This document shows positions 55,390 to 63,923 of a stretch of 64,000 bases of DNA, one piece after another (position 1 is the stretch's first letter; every line of letters starts with the position of its first letter). The notes under the pieces were generated by a model that saw only the letters and a program-made list of their open reading frames with translations, was not told the origin of the DNA and ran no database searches. This stretch comes from an uncultured Tateyamaria sp. (lineage in GTDB: Bacteria > Pseudomonadota > Alphaproteobacteria > Rhodobacterales > Rhodobacteraceae). The translations under genes and the position numbers were made by a program. The stretch is taken from NCBI RefSeq assembly GCF_947488715.1, contig NZ_CANLAG010000002.1:669375-733374 (forward strand), in the 5' to 3' direction.

Positions 55390-56433
55390 TCACTCTCTTT
55401 CCCCGGTGATCAGGCGACGTTGATCGTCTCGGCTGATTTGTCCATAGCTACGAAGAGTGGTCAGCGGGTCCGAGTGGCCAAGGTTTTGCGCGTTGGCGAT
55501 GAACTCGGCCACGGTCTTGCTGGTCTTCGCCGCGTGGCGGGCCAGCATGTGCCGGAAAGCGTGCGGACCATAAGGGGGCAAACCGGCCACCTCGAAAGCG
55601 GTGTTGACGATCTTGCGGACAGGTTCGGTCGTCTTCCAATGCGCGCGGGTGAACCCGCAGGCTGTGAACCCTTTATTTGACTGCGCCGACAGGGCCGTGG
55701 CGGGAAACAAGGGATCGTCGGGGCTGTAGAGTGCCGCCTCGTCGAGATAGGTTATCCAGTCGCGCAGCGGGGCTTCGGCCTCTGCAAACTCCTTGGCGAA
55801 GAACGTGTCAATTCGCTTGCCGAACTTGGTGGCCACCTCGCGCGGGTTTTGTGTGACGGACTTTTCATCCAAATCCACGTGCTTGATCTTGAGCGACGTC
55901 AGCGCCTCGACGCGGATGCCGGTGAGGCATAGCAGCGCGAAGATCGCTTTGTCGCGCATTTGGCGCGGCGTCTCGCTGGGCATCATGGACATGGCGCGCT
56001 TTGCTTGGCGAAGGCTGGGCGCAGGTCGCTCGGGGGCGGCGCGGGCTTCGGCTTCATCGCGTCGGGACAGTTGGAAATAGCTGGAGTCAGCCGTCTTGAT
56101 CCTGCGCCGGAACCCCTCTTGCTGGGATAGCCACAGTGTGAACTCGCGGAGTGTGGCCATAATCGTACGGGTGGTAGATTTGGCCAGCGGCCTGCCGGTC
56201 GCGCCTTTGGCTTGGTCCAGATGTTCACGAAAGCCCACGGCCCAATCAATGTGGAACTTCGCAAAATCCCTGCGTTTGTTCCACAGGTCGAAGCGCTCAA
56301 GATGGGCAATCTCGCGGTCCAGGGTCTTGTCCGAGACCTGCTTGGCGTGCTTTCGATAGGTCAGGAACTCGCGCTTGGTCCGCTCGTTTTTTTCGTTGAG
56401 TTGGGTAGTCATCAGAGCCTCCAATTTGCTCAT
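55390..56433 (-). CDS. Tyrosine recombinase / site-specific integrase
   Basis: A 347-residue integrase of the phage/island type. It has an N-terminal SAM-like core-binding domain (LDREIAHLERFDLWNKRRDFAKFH, about residues 45-70). The catalytic arginine is in LTGIRVEALTSLKIKHVDLD near residue 187. HAFRHMLARHAAK holds the His-x-x-Arg near residue 290, LGHSDPLTTLRSYGQ the second histidine, and the nucleophile tyrosine is near residue 328. The ATG at 56433 (MSKLEALMTTQL) is preferred over a start at 56475. It is the last gene of the island operon and lies beside the tRNA-Ser target. Confidence 0.92.
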   Translation of the reverse strand: MSKLEALMTTQLNEKNERTKREFLTYRKHAKQVSDKTLDREIAHLERFDLWNKRRDFAKFHIDWAVGFREHLDQAKGATGRPLAKSTTRTIMATLREFTLWLSQQEGFRRRIKTADSSYFQLSRRDEAEARAAPERPAPSLRQAKRAMSMMPSETPRQMRDKAIFALLCLTGIRVEALTSLKIKHVDLDEKSVTQNPREVATKFGKRIDTFFAKEFAEAEAPLRDWITYLDEAALYSPDDPLFPATALSAQSNKGFTACGFTRAHWKTTEPVRKIVNTAFEVAGLPPYGPHAFRHMLARHAAKTSKTVAEFIANAQNLGHSDPLTTLRSYGQISRDDQRRLITGERE

Positions 56434-56507
56434 GTTTCGCCTGTCAAGAACCCTGCCAATCGCGGCAGGCTGCAAGTGGAAGATCAGGGGGGCATCTGTC
56501 CGCCTCT

Positions 56508-56972
56508 TTAATGTCGATTCCTGGCGGTTGTTTCGGAACGGGTGTCTGGCGTTTCGGGTGCCTCGCCCCGCAACGTCACATCGAAAACATTGGCGAGGAT
56601 CACGACGCGTTCATGCGCGATGGGTTTGTGCATGATCGTGTCGCAGGTCTCGCACAACGCGGTGAGTTTCGCGCGGGTGCCATCCGTTTCGCAATCGACT
56701 AGACCGCCCGCCGGTTTGCGGGCTGCGCGGCATTTCAAGCAATAGAACTCGTCAGGCGACAGGCGCGATTTTCGCCCCTGTCTCTGGCCTTGGATGTAGC
56801 TGATGAGTGCATCGCCACGAACCAGCGTTGGCCGCTCATCCGTCATGGCCATCAGGCCTTGCTTGATCCACGCCCGAATGGTGCGGTCAGAGACGCCGGT
56901 GACATCCGCCGCCTCTGGGATCGTGTAGCAGCGGAGCGATTTTATTCCGCTAAGTTTGGCTGACTTGGGCAT
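56508..56972 (-). CDS. Helix-turn-helix protein with C4 zinc-finger-like motif
   Basis: A 154-residue protein. Residues about 14-35 (CYTIPEAADVTGVSDRTIRAWI) are a MerR/excisionase-like winged helix, followed by a charged linker. Then come two CxxC pairs (CLKC near residue 79 and CETC near residue 109) that could bind one zinc ion. It is six bases downstream of the excisionase-like gene, and the integrase gene follows 74 bases later. It is likely a DNA-binding regulator of island excision. I know no named family. Confidence 0.75.
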   Translation of the reverse strand: MPKSAKLSGIKSLRCYTIPEAADVTGVSDRTIRAWIKQGLMAMTDERPTLVRGDALISYIQGQRQGRKSRLSPDEFYCLKCRAARKPAGGLVDCETDGTRAKLTALCETCDTIMHKPIAHERVVILANVFDVTLRGEAPETPDTRSETTARNRH

Positions 56973-56978
56973 ATGGTT

Positions 56979-57179
56979 TCACGCCTCATGCCGTGCCAGC
57001 CAGTCTCGGATCGCGTCCACCCGGACAAGTCGCCGCGTGCCGATCTTGATGCTGGGCAAATCGCCTTTGGCCAACGCCGCAAAAAGCGTTGTGCGTCCGA
57101 TGCCTGCAAGCCGTGCCGCCTCGTCCGGGGACACGGCGATTGGGGCATGTTTCGGGGTTGGTTCGTTCAGGTCCGTCAT
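56979..57179 (-). CDS. Excisionase-like DNA-binding protein
   Basis: A 66-residue protein reading VSPDEAARLAGIGRTTLFAALAKG, then SIKIGTRRLVRVDAIRDWLARHE. This is the helix-turn-helix_17/excisionase fold that recognises att sites or acts as a repressor. The size and the position upstream of the integrase fit a recombination directionality factor. It precedes the HTH/zinc-finger gene by 6 bases. Confidence 0.85.
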   Translation of the reverse strand: MTDLNEPTPKHAPIAVSPDEAARLAGIGRTTLFAALAKGDLPSIKIGTRRLVRVDAIRDWLARHEA

Positions 57180-57263
57180 GGTTCAAACTCCATCATTTGA
57201 AGATGGGTGAACCGTCGCGGACTTATGCTGGATCAAAACAGGGCTTGGGTTTCCATCCAGTTT

Positions 57264-58079
57264 TCATCCACCCCGAAATTCGGAGACATATGCCTTCACC
57301 GTAGACAGTTTGGGAGCCGGGTCGTCTGGGCGTTGCCTGCGATAATCCAGCAAAACGGCCTTTGCTTCCTCGTTTCGCCCCTTCTCTGCCACTCCTCGCG
57401 CGGCACGATCTGCAAGCATGGCCTTAAAGCGGTCGCGGTAAATGCTCGGTCGCCCGCCGGTCGATCTTGGCGGCGCGCCTACGGATTCGGCTACACTCAC
57501 AGACTTCCGTAGGCGCGTCGCCCCCAAGTCCAACTGGACCATCTGGTCGAGAGTGAAGGTTCCGGCGTCACGATACGGCAAATGCCCAGCGGCGGTGACG
57601 ACAAGGGCGTATTCGCGCCGTATTTGACCGCGCAGGGCGTTCTCAAGGCTTACCAGATTATCTTCATTTTGAAGGCAGGTGTGAAAGTAAACAACCGCTC
57701 GCCCGCCGGGTGTGTCCACCAGCCCCACACGCCATGTCTGCGGCCCGAGTTGCGATATGCCCCCCTGCGAACACTCAAAGGTAGCGTGTAGTTGTTCCAC
57801 CAGCGAGGCAAGGTTGGCGCGGACGGCAACAAGGTCCGCATACTCAACATGGACAAATCCTAGTTCGGGGCAATAATGGCCGTAAGTCCCGCCCTCGAAG
57901 GCGATCTCGGCATCGTGCGGTATGTCGCAATTCTCACAGAGCACCGATTGCACCAAACCGTCGCGTTGGATCAGACCGGCATCTAGCAACACGCCATATC
58001 GCGCATCGCCCCGATAGGCATGCGCCGCGACCTTCCCGGCTTGCCCGATGATCTCACAGAGCAAGGAAACCGCGTCCAA
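57264..58079 (-). CDS. Island cargo protein of unknown function, 271 residues
   Basis: I do not recognise it. It begins at TTG 58079, directly after the upstream gene's TAA, with no closer ATG. Visible parts: an N-terminal helical unit (DAVSLLCEIIGQAGKVAAHAY) and a possible metal-binding or wing-like segment CENCDIPHDAEIAFEGGTYGHYCPE (about residues 47-71, three cysteines and two histidines). A middle alpha/beta region follows. The basic tail begins GRPSIYRDRFKAML near residue 205 and ends STVKAYVSEFRGG, a style seen in DNA-binding or mobile-element proteins. Its neighbours are the excisionase-like gene downstream and a 406-residue partner upstream. Confidence 0.75.
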   Translation of the reverse strand: MDAVSLLCEIIGQAGKVAAHAYRGDARYGVLLDAGLIQRDGLVQSVLCENCDIPHDAEIAFEGGTYGHYCPELGFVHVEYADLVAVRANLASLVEQLHATFECSQGGISQLGPQTWRVGLVDTPGGRAVVYFHTCLQNEDNLVSLENALRGQIRREYALVVTAAGHLPYRDAGTFTLDQMVQLDLGATRLRKSVSVAESVGAPPRSTGGRPSIYRDRFKAMLADRAARGVAEKGRNEEAKAVLLDYRRQRPDDPAPKLSTVKAYVSEFRGG

Positions 58080-59300
58080 TTAGTAGTCCTCGATCACGTC
58101 AAGTTCGGGCGACGGCGGCGCAATCAGGTTCCATCGCTCCAACAAGTTGATGGCCAGTTGGTAGTCTGCTTCGGTCTTGTTGGGGATTGTGGTGGTGTTC
58201 GGGCTGCGCAAGGTTACGGTCAGCGTGCGGCGGCGCTTCCCATCTTGCGCCGCCATGACAATCCGCAGGGTAGCAGCCACGATCTGCCATCCACCGGCCT
58301 TGAGCGGAGATACCTGCCCGAACCGTCCGTCGAGAAATTGATAGATCGTTTCGCCATCACCACGTTTCTCAAAGCGAGCAATACCGCCGCCAGTTGAGAA
58401 AAAATCGAGCGACGAAACCTCTACGCCCTCCACGCCATCTGCCGGTTCTACTGGAAACGCGGGGTTAGATCGCAACGTGTTCAGCAATAGGTCGCGGCGC
58501 GGTGCTTCTATGGGTGGTTCGGAGCCTGGCGCAAAGTGCTTTGAAAAGGCTTGCGCATATTCATCGCGGACCTTCTTTCCACCAGCGGCGCAAATCTCGA
58601 CAATTCGCTCAGTTGGTTTACAGGCTATGCCCAGTTCTAACACTCGCTGAAATACTTTTCGCTCCAAACCTTCCGACGGTCCAAAGGTCAATTCACTGGC
58701 GGCGCGGTCTTCAACATAGATTGTCGCTTGGACAATCTCAGTTTCCTGGCCCGTGATAGGATGAATGCGCACTGCGCGATACCAATCGGCCTCGCGTTTG
58801 CGATGTGCGGGCAGATTCAAAATGCCTATTGCGTCAGTAACGAATGCAGTGCGCACTATATCGTCTTCCAACGCCCATGCCTGTCCGTCATCGTCAAACT
58901 GGAAAGCAGACCAATTCTTGCCGCCTGTGCGTCTGTTCAAAGAGGTTTGAACGGCCACTCGTTCAAATGCTTTTGGGTAATCCAACGCCAGCATCAAAAG
59001 CACGTCTTGGACACCTTCAAAGCCCTCCAGATCAATGCCCATCATCGGACAGACCTGTTCAGCGCTCACCATCGTGGCATCATTGGCCAGACTAGCAAGA
59101 TGATCCAGTTCCGCCTTGAGGCGGTCTTGTTGGGCTGCAGGCAGATCGTTAATGACCGCGTTGAGGTCTGATACAAATGCTGTACCGCGGCCAGCACTGA
59201 TCCAATTGAACTCTTCAGGCATTCCAATAATTTTTGCTGCAAAATACGCCTTTAAACGCCCGCTGGGAGCCTTGCGTAAAAATCCACTGTATGATGCCAT
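58080..59300 (-). CDS. Island cargo protein of unknown function, 406 residues
   Basis: I do not recognise it. The ATG at 59300 starts MASYSGFLRKAPSGRLKAYF. The first 90 residues look helical, with DRLKAELDHLASLANDATMV. The middle is alpha/beta with a charged stretch, RIHPITGQETEIVQATIYVED, and GGKKVRDEYAQAFSKHFAPGSEPPIEAPRRD. The end includes QIVAATLRIVMAAQDGKRRRTLTVTLRSP and a short acidic tail. GC content is lower than in the core genome. It abuts the 271-residue gene without a gap, so the two are almost surely co-translated. Confidence 0.75.
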   Translation of the reverse strand: MASYSGFLRKAPSGRLKAYFAAKIIGMPEEFNWISAGRGTAFVSDLNAVINDLPAAQQDRLKAELDHLASLANDATMVSAEQVCPMMGIDLEGFEGVQDVLLMLALDYPKAFERVAVQTSLNRRTGGKNWSAFQFDDDGQAWALEDDIVRTAFVTDAIGILNLPAHRKREADWYRAVRIHPITGQETEIVQATIYVEDRAASELTFGPSEGLERKVFQRVLELGIACKPTERIVEICAAGGKKVRDEYAQAFSKHFAPGSEPPIEAPRRDLLLNTLRSNPAFPVEPADGVEGVEVSSLDFFSTGGGIARFEKRGDGETIYQFLDGRFGQVSPLKAGGWQIVAATLRIVMAAQDGKRRRTLTVTLRSPNTTTIPNKTEADYQLAINLLERWNLIAPPSPELDVIEDY

Positions 59301-59500
59301 GTATTTATGACCCCTACGATCACTTCCGTCTAGATATGGTGTCCACGGTCGGTTCCTGCAAGCTGAATCAGTTCGCACTCTTATTACTAGTCTTATGTGA
59401 CCACTGCGGCTGATACAAAAACGCCTAATCGGCAAGGAAGTCGATTGACAGTACAGAAGCCAAAAGAGAGCGTCGACCGCGCGGGCGCAATCGTTTCGGG

Positions 59501-61038
59501 CGGATTCTGCTGAAAAACAAAAAAAATTGCGGGCGCAGAAAGTGACGTGCTGAACGGAGCACAAGCGCCTTTCTGATCAGGCTTTTTGCGTTTGCTGCGG
59601 TGCAGGAAAGATCTTGGCTAGTTCGCGCAGGTTCCGGTCGGTTGCGGCGAGGAGGAATTCGTTTTTTTCGCCGCATGGGCCACGCAATCGCAATCGTCCC
59701 AACCCCAAGATACGTTTGAGATGGGCGAAGAACATTTCAACCTTCTTTCTGCGTTTGGTTGATACTTTGTACTGTTTAATTTTTCGGATGGCGCGCGCAA
59801 CATCACTGGCGCCTTCATGTTCTTCGCGGGTGGTCTTGCAGGTATCGGCGTTTGGGGAGCACTTCATCTTTGACGGGCATGCCGGACATTTGTGTTTGAG
59901 AGCCCGATACTTGGCGACACCTTTGCCCGTGGGGCCACGGTTCGGATCAGAATAATTCCGGCGGAATTGCTTGGGCGCCTCGCCGTCAGGGCAGATGTAC
60001 TGGTTGTTATCGGCGTCCCATTCGAAGTCGGCACGGGACCATGTGCCATCGGTGCGACCTGCTTTGTCGATCACCGGAATGTGCGGCGCGATGTTGCGCT
60101 TCGCCAGCCAGTCCAGCATCGGGCCGGAGCCGTAGGCGGTATCCGCGATCAGACGTTCAGGATCTAGATCGAACTTATCTTTTACCCGGTTCAACATGGT
60201 CTTGGTTGATCCCATTGCAGCCTGCCGGATTGACCGCGTCGCCTCTACGTCACTACAACACCGTGATCTGTGTCGATCAGGTAATTGTCCGAATAGGCAA
60301 AGAAAGCCGGCCCTTTGCGTGCTGCGGTCCACTGGCTGGCCGGATCAGAGAAGGACGTAAACTTCGGCTGCACCTCGCTCGCGGCACCAAACGCCTCTTT
60401 ATCTAATGTATCGAGATACTCGCGCACAGCGCGTGGAGCGGCCGCAACATCAATGCGATTGATATCCCATCCTTCTTTGGAGGCTGAGAACTGCCTGTTC
60501 GCATCCGCCTCGATCATACTGGCATCAACCGCCATGCGTTGACCGCTCAAGAGACCCTCTACGATGCAGCGCGCCACTGTCGTCTCGAACAGATGGCGCA
60601 GGAGTTCGCTGTCCCGGAAACGACCGTGCCTGTTCTTCGAAAACGTTAAGTGGTCCGGGATCCGATCATTGAGATCGAGACTGCAGAACCAGCGATACGC
60701 TAGGTTCAATTGGACCTCTTCGCACAACCGCCGTTCGGAGTGGATACCAAAGCAATACCCCACCAAGAGCATCTGGATTAGGAGTTCTGGATCGACAGAA
60801 GGGCGGCCCGTGTGGCTGTAGAAGTCGGCAAGATGGCCGCGGATGCTGCGCAGATCGACAAACCTGTCATTCGACCGAAGCAGATGATCTTGCGGTACAT
60901 GGTCTTCCAGCTAGAACACACAAATCAACGCCGCCTGCGCTTCTTGCCTCTGTCCCAACATTGCCAATCCCTCCCTACAGAACGAATTGAATCATCGACT
61001 TAACCGGCAATCAAGGAAGAGTTTTTCAACAAAATGGG
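59501..61038 (-). mobile_element. Degenerate IS1182-family insertion sequence
   Basis: A transposase pseudogene (59577-60961) is flanked by imperfect inverted repeats: CGGATTCTGCTGAAAAAC at 59501-59518 and its counterpart at 61021-61038, whose complement reads CCCATTTTGTTGAAAAAC (14 of 18 matching). The span of about 1.54 kb fits the IS1182 family. Exact ends and target duplication are not resolved. Confidence 0.75.
59577..60961 (-). pseudogene. IS1182-family transposase, inactivated by a nonsense codon and a frameshift
   Basis: Translation from ATG 60961 reads MLGQRQEAQAALICVF, then codon 17 is TAG (60911-60913) where LEDHVPQDHLLRS should follow. Downstream the frame is well kept (SHTGRPSVDPELLIQMLLVG, YSDNYLIDTDHGVVV) until about 60250, where one base seems lost and DVEATRSIRQA continues in another frame to 59577. 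The DDE residues would lie around MAVDASMIEADA, ADTAYGSGPML and the late HLKRILGLGRLRLRG. The enzyme cannot be made intact, so the copy is immobile unless helped in trans. Confidence 0.92.
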
Positions 61039-61299
61039 CGGAAAGCGGAAGTTCGCTGCGGACGCAAAACCAAAACTTCGGAGCAGAGAAAGCGGACTTT
61101 GCAAAGTCTGACGAATTTGAATGCCAGTTTGAACCGAAACAACTATTGGAAAGCCTGCACTACACGGTCACTTGGCCATCAAAATGTCTCTCCTGTTTGG
61201 ACTGATTGAGTGACGCAACCCGCACTTAACCAAATTCGATTTCAACCATGGCGTATCCAGCATGGACTGAACTTCAGCTGCCGTACACAGCGTTCCTAG

Positions 61300-63021
61300 T
61301 CAAGGCGCATCAAGCAGCCCTTCGACATGGACCTGGAGGTCGGCAAGCTTGATGGGCTTGGGCAAAAAAAGATCCGCTTTTGAGAGCGCAGCCGTATCGG
61401 CGAATTTCTCGGTGGGCGCAAATCCGGACATGAGGATGAATCGCATCCCTCTGTACTCGGCTTTGACCAATGCCAGTAAATCATCGCCTTGCAGTTTCCC
61501 TGGGAGGTCGAAGTCGCACAGCACAAGGTGAACAGTCGGATCGCTTGATAGGTAACCGGCAGCCTCGTCTCCGCTCTCAAATGCCACGACATCGTAGGCA
61601 AGTCTTTCTAACATGAGACGCAAAATTCGGCGCAATTCACGGTTGTCTTCGACCAGTAGGATGCGGACGAAACTGCCTTTTTGGACAGCCGTCGAAATTG
61701 GAGCGGTCGTTGGTTCGGTGGGTTGAGATCGTTCAGTCGCGACAGGCAAGCACAACCTGACCGTTGTACCTTTGCCTTCGATACTGCTCAGAAAAATGTG
61801 ACCGTTCGATTGTTCTATGAAACCCTTCACCATGGGTAGACCAAGACCTGAACCATCTCCGATGGGTTTCGTAGAAAAGAACGGTTCAAATGACTTTTTG
61901 ATTGTTTCTTCGCTCATGCCAACGCCTGTGTCAGACACTGAGATGAAGGCACTCTTCGGTTGCAACTTTCCCTTCCACTTTGAACGGGTTTTTTCAAAAC
62001 CGTACTCAAGGGTGAGCGTGCCGCCGTCTTTCATGGCTGTTTTGGCGTTAAGCGCCACATTCAACAACGCCGATTGCAGGAGGTTTGGATCAGCATAAAC
62101 TGTCGGATCTTCCTCTGTGTACCGCGCATCCACTGCAATTGATGCGGGAAACACATTCCTGCAAAATACGATGAATGTGTCGATTAGGGCGCTAAGTGAC
62201 ACAGCCTCCGGTCTTAGTGCCTGTTGCTTGCCCATTGTAAGCAGCTGTCGACTGAGTGATGCTCCGCCCTCCACTGCCTCATTTGCTGACTGAATCAGGG
62301 CCGCTCTTTCATTTGGGTCATGCTCAAGTTCCAGAAGATGCAAGTTACCTGCGATGACACCGAGGATATTGTTGAAGTCGTGAGACACACCACTTGCGAC
62401 CTGTCCGATAGCGTCCAATCGATTGGCTTGATCCAATGCGTCTTTCGTTGAACTCAATTCCTGCCACTGGTTTTGTGCAGCAGACAGTGCCAACCCAAAA
62501 TATGGAACTACGCATACCACGACAGCAACGGCGCCTACGGATGCTGTTGTCCAGCTTTCTTCCATGATGATTAAAGTAGCGATAGCCGCAAAGGACGAAG
62601 CAATCGGTGCAACAACACAAGCCATGACTGGGCGGTAGGTCGCGTGAAACACCATTATGTTTATTGTCGCAGTAACCAATAGGGCAAGCGCCGCCATTTT
62701 AAAAACGTCGCCATCTAAGCGCCAAACCAGAAGAACTATAACGTTAAACGCGACAGCTCTCAAAAAAAGGAGCGACAAGACTGTCGGATACAAGGATGTT
62801 TTGCCCGTGTTCGCCGCGGCGCGCGCACATTTTTTTTCGGCTGTGAGCAAGATCGCGTACACAGAATATGCTGCTACGAACTCTAGGTGACCGAACAAAA
62901 AATAGGCGCCGAGTGCAGCGAACAAAAGCAACCCAAGGTGAGTGTAAAACAGCAGGCTTCCGATTGGCTCAGCATTGGCAATCGACGAAATTTGGGCGTA
63001 TCTAGAAGCTTTCTTTTCCAA
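61300..63021 (-). CDS. Hybrid sensor histidine kinase with receiver domain
   Basis: A 573-residue membrane kinase. About six hydrophobic helices fill residues 20-185. The phospho-accepting histidine is in GVSHDFNNILGVIAGNLHLL near residue 215. The ATPase domain has the N box NVALNAKTAM, DTGVGMSEETIKKSFEPFFSTKP (G1 and F boxes) and GSGLGLPMVKGF (G2). Residues about 450-573 form a receiver domain with the phospho-acceptor aspartate in LVLCDFDLPG and the lysine in FLPKPIKLADL. The start codon is TTG 63021. No response-regulator or phosphotransfer gene lies next to it, so its output is unknown. Confidence 0.92.
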   Translation of the reverse strand: MEKKASRYAQISSIANAEPIGSLLFYTHLGLLLFAALGAYFLFGHLEFVAAYSVYAILLTAEKKCARAAANTGKTSLYPTVLSLLFLRAVAFNVIVLLVWRLDGDVFKMAALALLVTATINIMVFHATYRPVMACVVAPIASSFAAIATLIIMEESWTTASVGAVAVVVCVVPYFGLALSAAQNQWQELSSTKDALDQANRLDAIGQVASGVSHDFNNILGVIAGNLHLLELEHDPNERAALIQSANEAVEGGASLSRQLLTMGKQQALRPEAVSLSALIDTFIVFCRNVFPASIAVDARYTEEDPTVYADPNLLQSALLNVALNAKTAMKDGGTLTLEYGFEKTRSKWKGKLQPKSAFISVSDTGVGMSEETIKKSFEPFFSTKPIGDGSGLGLPMVKGFIEQSNGHIFLSSIEGKGTTVRLCLPVATERSQPTEPTTAPISTAVQKGSFVRILLVEDNRELRRILRLMLERLAYDVVAFESGDEAAGYLSSDPTVHLVLCDFDLPGKLQGDDLLALVKAEYRGMRFILMSGFAPTEKFADTAALSKADLFLPKPIKLADLQVHVEGLLDAP

Positions 63022-63274
63022 TCCAAGCTACACGAACCTTGCGATGCTCAAACTTTCCGCAAGTAAATCAGGTAGTTGTTTCTGCCGTCCAGAAAAATCT
63101 GTTTTAGACCACGAAATTCAACTTTTGCGATAGCTTCATCCTGAGCAACTCCAGTATTAGGCGAAAAAGCAGACCTTAGGTTGGCTCTGGACATACAACA
63201 ATGAACCACCAAACATGGGGCTGGGTGGCTTAACACCGATACAGAAATTGAAAGCAGCTTAGATTCTACTGATG

Positions 63275-63295
63275 CCCCCCCAAAAAAATGGGGGG
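63275..63295. terminator. Short C/G hairpin between the small protein gene and the kinase
   Basis: CCCCCCC (63275-63281), an A-rich loop and GGGGGG (63290-63295) form a six-pair hairpin. No clear U run follows on the minus strand, so termination is only possible. Confidence 0.3.
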
Positions 63296-63350
63296 ATTAC
63301 CGCGGCAATGAAGTTCCGTCTAACTCGTCGTTCCGCCGCAACACAGACAG

Positions 63351-63584
63351 CTATCCTTCCAACCATTTCCACGCAATAGCGCCAAGATAGTTTCCGCTTT
63401 CGACCGCGTAGACAGTAAGACGCTTTGGACCGTAACCATCGGCTTTTCGGAACTTCCGGTAGTTTCTTCGGTTTCTGGCAAGCCTGACCAGGCCGGACAG
63501 GGTAAGCACCAAGAACTCACCCTCGCCCTTCAATGGGATGGTATCCACGCTCTGCCAACCCGAAGCCAAAGCCTCCTCTGCCAT
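63351..63584 (-). CDS. Small protein, DUF551-like
   Basis: A 77-residue protein from ATG 63584, reading MAEEALASGWQSVDTIPLKG, then EFLVLTLSGLVRLARNRRNY and GNYLGAIAWKWLE. The opening WQSVDTIPLKGEGEFLVLT and the closing AIAWKW recall small DUF551-type proteins of phages and islands. A frame open to 63623 from TTG is an alternative start. Function unknown. It is on the same strand as the kinase, some 300 bases upstream. Confidence 0.55.
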   Translation of the reverse strand: MAEEALASGWQSVDTIPLKGEGEFLVLTLSGLVRLARNRRNYRKFRKADGYGPKRLTVYAVESGNYLGAIAWKWLEG

Positions 63585-63623
63585 CTGGTATGGATCTCGA
63601 CGCTTTGGAAGCGAGTGTTTCAA

Positions 63624-63923
63624 CGGATGCGGGCCCTTTGCCTATGTGTTCAATATAGTTGTTCCACTGCGCATTCACAATCCGAGGCTGCCCACTACGC
63701 TAATTTGGCGGAGCCCAGCCCGAAACGAATTTTGGTCAGGTCGGCAGGAAGGGAGGATGCGAAGTAGTGAGGCCGCGCACCGACGTAAAATCGCGCGACC
63801 TCACAGGCGCTGTGCCTTCTCGCCAAGCCGCAGCAGTACGTAGCGCGGCGAAGGGATTTTCAATGCTGCCAGCACGGAGCGGACATGGGTGTCGCTTTCG
63901 ACTGATCACATCCAAGTGCTTTA
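63624..63923. other. Non-coding or decayed stretch of the island
   Basis: No intact gene is seen. The minus-strand reading contains a short open piece (DTHVRSVLAALKIPSPRYVL) that stops after 30 residues and has no start or RBS. It may be a remnant of a removed gene. It ends at the insertion-sequence terminus at 63924. Confidence 0.4.

Noticed and set aside
56765..56785. CCCTGTCTCT resembling part of the tRNA-Ser 3' end
   Set aside because: Only ten bases match and it lies inside a coding gene, so it is not a credible second att site.
63048..63236. Minus-strand frame of 62 codons upstream of the kinase
   Set aside because: No RBS and no recognisable motif; too short to claim.
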